64,000 nucleotides of DNA from Acinetobacter ihumii (GCF_900625095.1 NZ_LR130760.1:614417-678416), one strand, 5' to 3'; positions 46,591 through 55,221 are shown, counted from the stretch's first letter. Numbers and translations: made by a program. Notes: generated by a model not told the origin, from the letters alone.

Positions 46591-46719
46591 GTGCAGGAAG
46601 TAGAAATTCAATTTGTAGAGAGCCAAACTAAGTTCGGTGCACAGATGCAAATCTATAGCATCAAACCGTTACCTAAGAAGAATCCAGATGGATCAACACA
46701 AACACAAAAAACTTTATAA
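46591..46719 (+). pseudogene. Short dif-adjacent reading frame, probably a mobile-element remnant
   Basis: A 42-codon frame starting at GTG and ending 23 bp before the dif site. The peptide (QEVEIQFVESQTKFGAQM, then YSIKPLPKKNPDGSTQ) has normal amino-acid composition, unlike the flanking AT-rich sequence. Just upstream another frame ends with EQIQAVLE at 46585-46587. Together they look like the 3' ends of overlapping small genes, as in compact phage genomes; filamentous phages integrate at dif through XerCD. The family is not recognised, and the phage origin is inference. Confidence 0.35.
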
Positions 46720-46741
46720 ACAAAAGGCTTATAATAACATA

Positions 46742-46769
46742 ACTTCGTATAATGTATATTATGTTAAAT
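46742..46769 (+). other. dif: Chromosomal dif site (XerC/XerD recombination site)
   Basis: 28 bp: XerC arm ACTTCGTATAA, 6-bp centre TGTATA and XerD arm TTATGTTAAAT. The centre and XerD arm are identical to those of Escherichia coli dif; the XerC arm matches the CGTATAA type seen in Acinetobacter Xer sites. XerCD resolves chromosome dimers here under FtsK control, so this marks the replication terminus. The surrounding sequence is nearly gene-free and AT-rich. Confidence 0.92.
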
Positions 46770-47149
46770 AAAATGCGAACTATCATGATGCACTACACTT
46801 GCTCCCCAATTGCTTTAAGAGCTTACTAGATCAAGTCACAGTGTTGTTGATGAGTATCATAAACACAATATATAAATAATCTAAAGTCTGACATGAAATT
46901 TACAATTCGAAAAAATCAAAGTATATTATGAATATTCAGATGGTATGTGAACATCTTTACTCGGCTGAATCACTATGAAAATAAATATTAAGATTACCAT
47001 TCAATGTTTAAAAGATAAAAAATCAAATTACAATCAAAAGCATCTTACACTTTATAAAAATCAAGTGCTCTTTCTATCCATCTATTTTCTATTTATAATT
47101 TTACTTACTTTAAAAATCTTTATATTTTAATTGACTGTAGATCTTAATC
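46770..47149. other. AT-rich non-coding stretch next to dif
   Basis: About 380 bp without a convincing gene on either strand. No repeats or insertion-sequence ends were recognised. Confidence 0.6.
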
Positions 47150-47193
47150 ATATTTATGATGAACCTTTGACTACGTAGGTTCATCATAAATAT
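47150..47193. repeat. Perfect 17-bp inverted repeat
   Basis: Arms at 47150-47166 and 47177-47193, beginning ATATTTATGATGAACCT, with a 10-base loop. There is no T run on either side. It lies about 400 bp from dif and 42 bp beyond the stop of the marR gene, so it may end that transcript or be a remnant of a mobile-element end. Confidence 0.75.
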
Positions 47194-47234
47194 CCAGAAA
47201 ATAATTCTTTTAATAAATAAAGAAAATGACCTTA

Positions 47235-47696
47235 TTACTCAAGGTTTGATTTAATTTTTCTTAGAGCTTCGTTTAAACGATCAACATCCGAAGGCTTTAG
47301 GCCATCAAAAGTATCATTCAGTAATAAAGCTGTCATTTCATTGATTTTGGTTACCATTTCCTCACCCTTTTCTGTCAATATGACACGAGTAACACGGTTA
47401 TCTTCAGCACACAACATGGTTTCGACAAGTAATTCTTCTTTTAAACGTGAAAGAATTTTAGTTGTGGTAGAAATTTTAATGAGTGTCATTTCAGACAAAT
47501 CTGAAACACTGGCATTCGGATGGAGATTTGCTGCCAATAAAATACGCCGTCTAGAATTATCTAAACCATATTTTTTTAGAGAATTATCCATTTTTGCAAC
47601 ATACAAAGCATAAATCTGCGAAATCCAGTAATAAGGAAAATTTTCTAGATTAAATTCATCATGATTTGGAAAAAATTTAGCATATTTGTTTGACAT
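47235..47696 (-). CDS. MarR-family transcriptional regulator
   Basis: 153 residues, the standard MarR length. The winged helix-turn-helix (about residues 58-110) contains SVSDLSEMTLIKISTTTKIL and, in the wing, AEDNRVTRVILTEKG. It stands alone near dif with no divergent partner, so its target is unclear; hydroxycinnamate regulators of this family lie near pobA in ADP1, but no hca genes are present here. The gene is clearly AT-rich. Confidence 0.85.
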   Translation of the reverse strand: MSNKYAKFFPNHDEFNLENFPYYWISQIYALYVAKMDNSLKKYGLDNSRRRILLAANLHPNASVSDLSEMTLIKISTTTKILSRLKEELLVETMLCAEDNRVTRVILTEKGEEMVTKINEMTALLLNDTFDGLKPSDVDRLNEALRKIKSNLE

Positions 47697-47978
47697 AAGA
47701 ATAAACGTTCATCCATAAAAGATAGGATAAGAAAAACTAAAAACTCAGACAATAAACCGCAACTTCATTTTAAGATGTTTATCTTTTGTAAATCAATCTC
47801 CTATTTATAATTTTTCATCTAAAATAGTCTTTTTATGACGATTAAATTTTCTACTAATTTTCTCGTCTTTTAAGAAAACTTAAATTTAATCACCTATATA
47901 TTCAATGTCTCTACACCTAACTTAATTAAATTATACTAAAGAATATCCGAATCTAATAATCAGATATGCGTAAGGATT

Positions 47979-48869
47979 TCATAATTTTACTTTTTTAAGA
48001 AAATTCCAGATTTGTTGGAGAGAATGATCTTTATTTAACTTGTTCTTTAAAATAAAAATCTCTTGCTTAATTTTAAATCGATCATCTGGCAAAATTTTTA
48101 CTTGATTTAAAGATAATTCATTTTCAATGGTAATTCTTGGCAACCATGCAACCCCAGCACCTTGCATTACAAAATCTTTTAAGTTATTTGCATGATCAGT
48201 TTCATATAAAACTCGATAATTCAATTTATTAGTAATTATTTGATCAACAAGATTTCTTAAATAAGCATTCTTACTATAAGACAATAGTGGAAAATGCTGA
48301 GTTATATCAAATTTAGCTTCACCATTTTTATTGGTAATCGAAACAGGAATAATATCAGTTTGACCTAATTTTAAATAATCTAGAATTTCCTGATTTATTA
48401 AATTAAGTTTATTCTGATCGATATAGCAGATTAGAAAATCACAGGATCCTTCTTTTAATAATTTAAAACCTTCACCAACATTTGCTGCTATTAATTCAAT
48501 TTTATACTCTTGTAAGTGTTCCGGAAAAAGATGTATGAAATTAGAAAAAAACGTTGAAGTTAGAGAGTGTACAACAGCAAAACGAATAGTGATTTCTTTG
48601 GTTTTATTTAAATTATTGAGTAATGCCAATGTGGCCTGTAATTGATCTTCAATACTTTTGGCTGTTGCAAGTAAAATTTGTCCTGCATCCGTAAACTCAA
48701 TGTAACGACTATCCCTGACTAAAATGGGATAACCTAGAGCGTGTTCAATTTGCTGGATTCGTCTGGTAAATGCAGATTGACTTACAAATCTTTTTTCTGC
48801 TGCTTTTGAAATAGACCGTTCTTCTTCAAGGGTAAGAAGATCTTCAATCCAGCGAATTTCTAGGCTCAT
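47979..48869 (-). CDS. LysR-family transcriptional regulator next to aspA
   Basis: 296 residues from the ATG at 48869. This start is preferred over 48926 because the standard LysR N-terminus (WIEDLLTLEEERSISKAAEKRF) begins right after it and the upstream start falls inside a palindrome. The helix-turn-helix is SISKAAEKRFVSQSAFTRRIQQIE. It is divergent from aspA, so it likely regulates that gene, perhaps in response to an amino acid or dicarboxylate. The gene is very AT-rich. Confidence 0.82.
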   Translation of the reverse strand: MSLEIRWIEDLLTLEEERSISKAAEKRFVSQSAFTRRIQQIEHALGYPILVRDSRYIEFTDAGQILLATAKSIEDQLQATLALLNNLNKTKEITIRFAVVHSLTSTFFSNFIHLFPEHLQEYKIELIAANVGEGFKLLKEGSCDFLICYIDQNKLNLINQEILDYLKLGQTDIIPVSITNKNGEAKFDITQHFPLLSYSKNAYLRNLVDQIITNKLNYRVLYETDHANNLKDFVMQGAGVAWLPRITIENELSLNQVKILPDDRFKIKQEIFILKNKLNKDHSLQQIWNFLKKVKL

Positions 48870-48910
48870 TTGTGTAGTCTTGATGTACGATCGACTGATT
48901 ATAATCACAG

Positions 48911-48927
48911 TATGCAAAATTTGCATA
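48911..48927. promoter_or_regulatory. LysR operator candidate between lysR and aspA
   Basis: TATGCAAA-A-TTTGCATA, a perfect 17-bp palindrome containing the T-N11-A type core of LysR sites, midway between the divergent starts at 48869 and 49004. Confidence 0.7.
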
Positions 48928-49003
48928 GTAAATTTAATCTATGCATTAGAAATTATTTCTTACCAAATTTATGATGAATTATCTCCCTCAGATAGACTAA
49001 AAA

Positions 49004-50419
49004 ATGAACGCTGAAATTTTAACACGTACAGAAAAAGATCTTTTAGGATTTCGTGAAGTACCTAATCAATGTTATTTTGGGATTCAAACTCTAAGAGCCA
49101 TAGAAAACTTTAATTTAAGTTCAAATAAAATAGAACAATTTCCAAATTTGATTAAATCTTTAGCAATGGTTAAATTGGCATGTGCTCAAGCCAATAATCA
49201 ACTAAATAAACTCGATAATACTAAGCTTGAAGCAATTAAATATGCATGTGAACAGCTTAAAAATGGTTCATTTCATGAGCAGTTTCCAATTGATATGATT
49301 CAAGGTGGTGCAGGTACATCAACCAATATGAATGCAAATGAAGTTATTGCAAATATTGGTCTTGAATTTTTGAATCATAAAAAAGGTGAATATCAATATT
49401 TACATCCTAATAATGATGTCAATATGTCGCAATCCACCAACGATGTCTACCCTACTGCCATTCGTTTGGGTTTGCTCTTTAGTTTAGATGAGCTAAATAA
49501 ACCATTTCAAGAGTTGATTGAGAGCTTACGTGCTAAAGGTCAAGAGTTTTCTCATATTTTGAAAATGGGACGAACTCAACTTCAAGATGCAGTACCCATG
49601 ACTTTAGGCCAGGAATTTCACGCTTTTGCCGCTACACTTGAAAAAGATTTAGGCAAAATCAACAGTATTGCGCCAGATACCTTAAATTATATGAATTTGG
49701 GGGGTACTGCGATTGGTACAGGGATCAATACTGAATATCGTTATACCCAACTAGCCATTCAGGCATTATCTGAAATTAGTCAAAAAGAGATTAAATCTGC
49801 TCCAGACTTGATTGAAGCAACCTCAGATATGGGCGATTTTGTTCTTTTATCTGGTTTGCTTAAACGTACAGCAACCAAGCTTTCAAAAATTGCCAATGAT
49901 CTACGTTTACTCTCTAGCGGTCCACGTACTGGAATGAATGAAATTAACCTTGAGGCGCGTCAACCGGGTAGCTCAATTATGCCGGGTAAGGTTAATCCCG
50001 TTATTCCTGAAGCGCTTAACTTAGTTTGTTTCCAGATTATTGCGAATGATTTAGCCGTTACTTTGGCAGCCGAAGCGGGTCAACTTCAGTTAAATGCCAT
50101 GGAACCTTTGATTGCATTTAAATTGTTTGAATCGATCGAATTGTTATCTCGCGCTTTAGTCATGTTTAAAACTAAATGTATTGATAGCGTGACAGCCAAT
50201 GCCGAACATTGTAAAGCGCAAGTAGAAAACTCAATTGGTATCGTGACTGCGCTGAATCCATATTTAGGTTATGAGACCACAACGCGTATTGCCAAAACTG
50301 CAAATGAATCAGGTTTAAGTGTGCTCAGTTTGATTCGTGAAGAACAACTTTTATCTGATCAAGTAATTGCTGAAATTTTAGCGATCGACAATATGGTTAA
50401 GCCTAAAGACGCAGCTTAA
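49004..50419 (+). CDS. aspA: Aspartate ammonia-lyase
   Basis: 471 residues of the fumarase/aspartase family. GSSIMPGKVNPV (about residues 322-333) is the flexible catalytic loop with its Ser; GAGTSTNMNANEV and SQSTNDVYPTA are the other two signature regions. Length and close fit favour aspartase over fumarase. It splits aspartate into fumarate and ammonia. It is followed by a strong terminator. Confidence 0.88.
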   Translation: MNAEILTRTEKDLLGFREVPNQCYFGIQTLRAIENFNLSSNKIEQFPNLIKSLAMVKLACAQANNQLNKLDNTKLEAIKYACEQLKNGSFHEQFPIDMIQGGAGTSTNMNANEVIANIGLEFLNHKKGEYQYLHPNNDVNMSQSTNDVYPTAIRLGLLFSLDELNKPFQELIESLRAKGQEFSHILKMGRTQLQDAVPMTLGQEFHAFAATLEKDLGKINSIAPDTLNYMNLGGTAIGTGINTEYRYTQLAIQALSEISQKEIKSAPDLIEATSDMGDFVLLSGLLKRTATKLSKIANDLRLLSSGPRTGMNEINLEARQPGSSIMPGKVNPVIPEALNLVCFQIIANDLAVTLAAEAGQLQLNAMEPLIAFKLFESIELLSRALVMFKTKCIDSVTANAEHCKAQVENSIGIVTALNPYLGYETTTRIAKTANESGLSVLSLIREEQLLSDQVIAEILAIDNMVKPKDAA

Positions 50420-50436
50420 TTTTATTTATAAGAATC

Positions 50437-50464
50437 AAGGCGCTTTTAAAGCGCCTTTTTTATT
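50437..50464. terminator. Terminator of aspA
   Basis: A perfect stem GGCGCTTT/AAAGCGCC with a minimal loop and a run of T. It lies between aspA and the convergent MFS gene and may serve both. Confidence 0.9.
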
Positions 50465-50477
50465 ACTCATTAAGGTA

Positions 50478-51677
50478 TTAATCATGAGACACAAGCAAGC
50501 GATGTTGAGCCTTTTGACGTTTTGGAATAAGGATAAGTGAGCTCATCAACAATAGGGCTGCAATCCAATAAGGTAACTCGTTTTTATAATGATAAAGTAA
50601 TGTGGCAATAAATGGTGAAAACAGCATCGACAGGCCTTGTGCCGCAGAAATTAAGCCTGATGCAGCCCCCTGTTCATTGGCATCAACAGCCAGCGAAGTC
50701 ATGGTATTAATCATGGGTAAAATTAAACCAGCACCAACTCCCATAATGACAGCACTAACAATAAACAGAAATAGACCGTGCGTAAGAGTAAACATTACTG
50801 TACCCAACACCATAGACGCCATACCAATACCGAGTAGCAATAGATGACGTTTGGGTTTCAATTTAGAAATTAAAATTTGCACAATAATTAAAGTTAAACC
50901 GACTGCACTGAGTGTTATTCCTGCAACAGAAGCGCTTTGCTGTTGGGTTGCCAAATTTAAATGGTCTTTACTAAAAAAACCGATACACATATTAAAGGTA
51001 AAAATGCAGTTCATGGTCAGAAACATCACTAACACTTCAAACCAGATGCGCGAATCAGTCATTTTTAAGCTTGATTTTTTAGTGACATTTAAAACCAGCT
51101 TACCACTTTCCTTTACTTTAAAATACGTCAATATCAGTGCAAATAACGGTAAAATCGCTGCAAAATAAAAGGCATAGCTTAAGTCAAAACCAGAAAGTAC
51201 CCCACCAATAAAAGGTCCAAGAAAAATAGCAATACCTGCTGCTGCACCAAGCATTGCGATTTTGGAAGCACGATCTTCAGGCTGATAATGGTCTGCAATA
51301 TAACCGACCATAACAGGATTGATGCCAGAGAAAAATGCAGCGATGATGCAACGTAAAATTAACATCACCGCGAGCATGGTTAAAATACTGAGTAGATGTT
51401 GCAATGTATAACCAATAAATACGGCCCAAATCAGATAAAAAACAAAGAAGCCAAACATAAGCGGTAATAACACTTTCTTTCGACCAACTTCGTCACTACG
51501 TTGCCCCCAAAATTTTGCGCTGACCATCCAGAAAAAACCGGAGAGGCTCACAATTAAACCGGCATGCCACTCTTGTAATCCCTGCGTTCTGATAACAGGT
51601 CCAATTACGGGAAGAATCATCATAAATGCCATCTGTAAAAGCATATAACTCAAAAATAAGACTTTAATATTATTCAT
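50478..51677 (-). CDS. Fur-controlled MFS exporter (TetA-like, 12 helices)
   Basis: 399 residues with about 12 hydrophobic segments, GQRSDEVGRKK in loop 2-3 (the MFS motif A) and a GPFIGGVL motif C in helix 5, which marks drug:H+ antiporter-type exporters. A perfect Fur box lies 60-78 bp upstream of the start. Iron control of an exporter of this type points to siderophore export (inference); no siderophore synthesis genes are in the window. A tetracycline-resistance role is not supported beyond family resemblance. Confidence 0.8.
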   Translation of the reverse strand: MNNIKVLFLSYMLLQMAFMMILPVIGPVIRTQGLQEWHAGLIVSLSGFFWMVSAKFWGQRSDEVGRKKVLLPLMFGFFVFYLIWAVFIGYTLQHLLSILTMLAVMLILRCIIAAFFSGINPVMVGYIADHYQPEDRASKIAMLGAAAGIAIFLGPFIGGVLSGFDLSYAFYFAAILPLFALILTYFKVKESGKLVLNVTKKSSLKMTDSRIWFEVLVMFLTMNCIFTFNMCIGFFSKDHLNLATQQQSASVAGITLSAVGLTLIIVQILISKLKPKRHLLLLGIGMASMVLGTVMFTLTHGLFLFIVSAVIMGVGAGLILPMINTMTSLAVDANEQGAASGLISAAQGLSMLFSPFIATLLYHYKNELPYWIAALLLMSSLILIPKRQKAQHRLLVSHD

Positions 51678-51736
51678 TTTCTACCAGATCGATCATGAGT
51701 ATAGATTGATCATTCAATTATTTGGACATTTATTAT

Positions 51737-51755
51737 AATGATAATTATTATCATT
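51737..51755. promoter_or_regulatory. Fur box
   Basis: AATGATAAT-T-ATTATCATT: a perfect 19-bp palindrome matching the Fur consensus GATAATGATAATCATTATC in its core. It is the only recognised element in the 309-bp gap between the MFS gene (minus) and the quinone reductase gene (plus), and is nearer to the MFS start. Confidence 0.85.
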
Positions 51756-51986
51756 TAAAAGTATTTATTGCCCCGTCTCAGGATTGGCTTTCCCAATCAT
51801 GCCCTTTTACAAAATCATTCTAATCGCAATCATTAAAATCACATTATGCTCTATTGCAATCTGTCTAAAAAACTCAATATATCGTCTTAGTCAGCAGTAA
51901 GACGAAATTAAAAACTGATCTTAGAACTTAAAACTATCTATTTAATTAATGACTTCATCATTTTTTAAATTTTAAAGGAGTTATTC

Positions 51987-52985
51987 ATGACGGCACTTCC
52001 AAATACAATGCGACATATCGAAATTTCACATCCCGGAGAACCCGATGTTTTAAAAGTGGTAGAAGCTAAAACTCCTCAGCCTAATGCTAATGAAATATTG
52101 ATTCAGGTCAAAGCTGCTGGCATTAATCGTCCTGATATATTACAGCGTAAAGGCTTGTATCCTATGCCCAAAGACGTTACGCCTATTCCAGGGCTAGAAG
52201 TTTCGGGTGTTGTGGTTGCCATCGGTGAAAGCGTTAAAGATTTTAAAATTGGTGATCGGGTTTGTGCATTGACCAATGGAGGTGGATATGCAGAATATTG
52301 TGTAGTGCCTGCAACTCAAACCCTCATCATTCCAGAGAATTTAAGTTTTGTGCAGGCAGCAGCAATTCCCGAAACTTATTACACCGTCTGGGCAAACTTA
52401 TTTGATATTGGTCAATTAAAAAAGCATGAAACGGCCTTAATTCATGGTGGTGCAAGCGGTATAGGAACAACGGCTCTTGCGCTGTGTCATGCAATGGGCA
52501 TTCAGACTTTTTGTACTGTGGGCAGTGATGAAAAAGTCAATGAACTTCAAACGATTACAACGGCAATTAATTACAAAAAAGACAATTTTGAACAAGTGAT
52601 TTTGGAAAAGACCGATCAACAAGGTGTAGATGTTATTTTGGATATCGTCGGTGCAAAATACTTTAGTCAAAATATGAATGTGCTTAAACGTGATGGACGT
52701 CTGGTGATTCTCGGATTTATGGGTGGGCGTATGGCAAAAGAGTTTGATTTACAACAACTGATTTTAAAACGTGCTACGGTAACTGGTTCCACCATGCGTG
52801 CCCGCAATGATCAGGAAAAAGCTGAGATTACCCATTCGTTAAAACAAAAGGTTTGGCCGTTATTGGAACAAGGACAAAGTCTTCCTATTATTTATAAAAC
52901 CTTTGCATTTGAAGATGTTGCAAAAGCGCATGCCACTATGGAACAAAGTGAGCATATCGGCAAAATTGTTTTAAGTCTTGAGTAA
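51987..52985 (+). CDS. NAD(P)H quinone oxidoreductase (zinc-free MDR family, PIG3-like)
   Basis: 332 residues. AGINRPDILQRKGLYP is typical of the PIG3/TP53I3-like quinone oxidoreductases; the cofactor motif is HGGASGIGTTALAL (about residues 148-161). No zinc-binding cysteine cluster is seen. It probably reduces quinones or enones with NADPH. AAAGGAG precedes the ATG. It ends in a perfect hairpin shared with the next, convergent gene. Confidence 0.85.
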   Translation: MTALPNTMRHIEISHPGEPDVLKVVEAKTPQPNANEILIQVKAAGINRPDILQRKGLYPMPKDVTPIPGLEVSGVVVAIGESVKDFKIGDRVCALTNGGGYAEYCVVPATQTLIIPENLSFVQAAAIPETYYTVWANLFDIGQLKKHETALIHGGASGIGTTALALCHAMGIQTFCTVGSDEKVNELQTITTAINYKKDNFEQVILEKTDQQGVDVILDIVGAKYFSQNMNVLKRDGRLVILGFMGGRMAKEFDLQQLILKRATVTGSTMRARNDQEKAEITHSLKQKVWPLLEQGQSLPIIYKTFAFEDVAKAHATMEQSEHIGKIVLSLE

Positions 52986-52999
52986 TGATTAAGTAAACT

Positions 53000-53028
53000 T
53001 TGAAAGCTTTGCCTGACAAAGCTTTCAA
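53000..53028. terminator. Hairpin terminator between convergent genes
   Basis: A 12-bp perfect stem TTGAAAGCTTTG/CAAAGCTTTCAA with a 5-base loop, filling the gap between the quinone reductase stop and the stop of the 53030 gene. Confidence 0.7.
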
Positions 53029-53029
53029 C

Positions 53030-53893
53030 CTATCCTTCCGAAGCAATATTTTCTAAAGTCAATGAACGCATTTTGATCCAGAATTTAGACCACAGCTCAA
53101 GATAATCCTCTAAAACATTGTAAATTACTTGTTGGTTTTCTATTTTAAAAGCTTGCACAAACAAGCACCATAGATCATTTTCATGGTTATCATCATTGGC
53201 TAAATTGGCTTGACCATCTGCCAAACCATGACATGTGTAGTAACCTTGTTGAAATGCAGGATTAAACTTGGCTAAATTGATACTTAAGGCTTCACTAAAC
53301 ACAATGACCTGTTTTTCGGTAATGGATAAAATAAGCAATAACGCTACATAGTTGTCATAATTTTTTTGAATAAAGTTTGCTATATCAAGCGCTTGTGGCT
53401 GCACGTGTTGTGTTTTTAAGAGATCAATCCCGAGTTGATTTAAAAGATGTAGATAATAAGCCAGATGTGATTTTGCTGGAGAACTACATTCTAAGTTGCC
53501 TGTATCAAAACCGAGTTCATCCAATAAGTTTAAAGACAATAAATAACGTGCATAAATCTTAGACAACACACGTTTTTCAGGCTGAATATTTGGGTTATTC
53601 TCTAAGCTGCATGTTTGATAAATCAGCATGGACAATGCATCCGTAAAAATTTTGACAATGCTATTTAAATAGTTGATATGAATGATTTTTAGTTGTTCGA
53701 TGGACAGCTTTTGAGCTTTTAAATCATTTAAGATTTCTAATTTAAATAAATAATGTTGATCAATACGCTTTTTTAAATCTTGCTCTATTTCTGCATTTTC
53801 AGTCCAAAGTGCCGCATCTATAGAAGATTGAATATAACCAAGAGCTTCGTCACGTGAACTTTTAGATTGAGTAAACGATAAATGGTGACTCAT
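53030..53893 (-). CDS. Haem-oxygenase-like diiron-type protein of unknown function
   Basis: A 287-residue, all-helical, soluble protein. LNLLDELGFD with SHLAYYLHLLNQLGID (residues 121-157) matches the first iron-ligand helix pair of haem-oxygenase-like diiron oxidases (Glu126, His143). Later VFSEAL (Glu201) and YYTCHGLAD (His222, Asp226) fit the second set. The final His of the usual H-x3-D-x2-H is Ala229, unless His237 in DDNHEND replaces it. Function unknown; oxidation or C-N/N-O chemistry is typical of the family. It is divergent from the tetR gene at 54189. Confidence 0.55.
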   Translation of the reverse strand: MSHHLSFTQSKSSRDEALGYIQSSIDAALWTENAEIEQDLKKRIDQHYLFKLEILNDLKAQKLSIEQLKIIHINYLNSIVKIFTDALSMLIYQTCSLENNPNIQPEKRVLSKIYARYLLSLNLLDELGFDTGNLECSSPAKSHLAYYLHLLNQLGIDLLKTQHVQPQALDIANFIQKNYDNYVALLLILSITEKQVIVFSEALSINLAKFNPAFQQGYYTCHGLADGQANLANDDNHENDLWCLFVQAFKIENQQVIYNVLEDYLELWSKFWIKMRSLTLENIASEG

Positions 53894-54188
53894 GATTTTT
53901 TATTTCGCATACAGAGTATTCAGTATATAAAAAAGTGCATGCTGAATCTACAAAAAACAACTTAAAAAATATCTAAAATTAATGTAGTTAGCTGATTTTA
54001 ATCTTCATATTGTTTAAAAAATTACGTGAAAAATTAAGCACTGTTTTGGTCATTGCTTATTTTATCTAAGTGGTTAAATTTTTATCAGTTTTTCACTTTT
54101 ACTTAAGCTTGAATGTTATAATATAAGATTATCTAAGTTATACCTGCTATGCGCCAAATGACGACGGATTTAAGAGGAATCTCTACGC

Positions 54189-54752
54189 ATGTCTAAAAAA
54201 CAAGACATTATCAACACCGCATTACGATTATTCAATGCCAACAGCTACAACTCTGTAGGTGTTGATCGAATTATTTTGGAGTCAGGCGTGGCAAAAATGA
54301 CTTTTTATAAGTATTTCCCGTCTAAAGCAAAATTGATTGAAGAATGTCTGGATCAGCGTAATTCAAACCTGCAAGAGTCTTTATCTGCATCGCTCGAAAA
54401 TTGCGATGAACATGACTCTATGGGTAAAATCAAATCAATTTTTTTCTGGTACTCTGCTTGGTTTCATACCGATGATTTCAACGGATGTATGTTTCAAAAA
54501 GCAGTAGAAGAAGTCTTTAAAATTTACCCTTCAACCATTCGCCCTGCCCTTGAATATAAAGAATGGTTAACTCATATTATTTTGGATTTACTCACTCAAC
54601 TCGGGATTAAAACACCAAGTTCATTGGCTAATTTGTTGGTCAGTATTTTAGATGGTATGACCATGCAGGCTCAAATCGATAAAAATTCTGTTGATATTGA
54701 TCAATATTGGAAAAGAGTCGAACGCTTAATTGACTTTGAAAAACAGGTATGA
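54189..54752 (+). CDS. TetR-family transcriptional regulator
   Basis: 187 residues. The helix-turn-helix (about residues 25-48) is VGVDRIILESGVAKMTFYKYF, a typical TetR recognition helix, followed by a TetR C-terminal ligand domain of the LmrA/YxaF type. AAGAGGAAT precedes the ATG. It diverges from the haem-oxygenase-like gene across 295 bp, so that gene is its most likely target. An AT-rich TATAAT box lies at 54117-54122. Confidence 0.85.
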   Translation: MSKKQDIINTALRLFNANSYNSVGVDRIILESGVAKMTFYKYFPSKAKLIEECLDQRNSNLQESLSASLENCDEHDSMGKIKSIFFWYSAWFHTDDFNGCMFQKAVEEVFKIYPSTIRPALEYKEWLTHIILDLLTQLGIKTPSSLANLLVSILDGMTMQAQIDKNSVDIDQYWKRVERLIDFEKQV

Positions 54753-55221
54753 AAGAAATAAAGCGTGAATAGTCTTATTATTGTTTTATTATTTTAAGTA
54801 TTTTATTTCACGCTTGCGTCTGAAATCTTTTCAACCTTTTGAATAAATTAAATTTACTTAAAAGGTTGCACGTGCATAATTTATAATTATGCCTTCTTAT
54901 GATTAGTACATTTAGAGAATTCCTCATTGTACTAAACTGCATTATAGCTTTCGTGTTATGACCCTCTGTTTCACAAACTTAAGGTTATTTATAAAAATAT
55001 ACATACTGATCTGTATGAATATTTTTCATTATAATTAAGTTATCAAAAAGTACAACTTTTTTTTAACACCAAAGCTTTGTTATGCTCTTTTCACTATTGT
55101 TAAATTTATTTATAGAATAAGAAAGTGAATTTTATTTAAATTTAAAAATTCATTTAGTGAAATTAAAGTGTATTCATTTTATAGTTACATCAGCTGATAT
55201 ATATGAGGGAGGCGTTGATCG
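54753..55221. other. 469-bp AT-rich intergenic region with inverted repeats
   Basis: It holds two terminator-like hairpins after tetR: AAGCGTGAA/TTCACGCTT (54761-54769, 54807-54815) and CAACCTTTT/AAAAGGTTG (54832-54840, 54860-54868). It also has a 14-bp inverted repeat with one mismatch at 54993-55026 (core CATAC-TGATCT-GTATG), a candidate operator for the arsR gene. No gene was seen. Confidence 0.6.

Noticed and set aside
46739..46757. A 19-base match to the left arm and spacer start of phage P1 loxP (ATAACTTCGTATAATGTAT)
   Set aside because: The right half does not match the loxP arm but matches the XerD arm of dif exactly. A dif site explains the whole 28 bp; no cre gene or engineered cassette is present.
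47341..47613. A 90-codon frame opposite the marR gene
   Set aside because: A shadow of the MarR gene; composition is not protein-like and there is no start signal.
50478..51677. Tetracycline resistance gene
   Set aside because: Only general TetA-like family resemblance; the perfect Fur box points to an iron-related export role.
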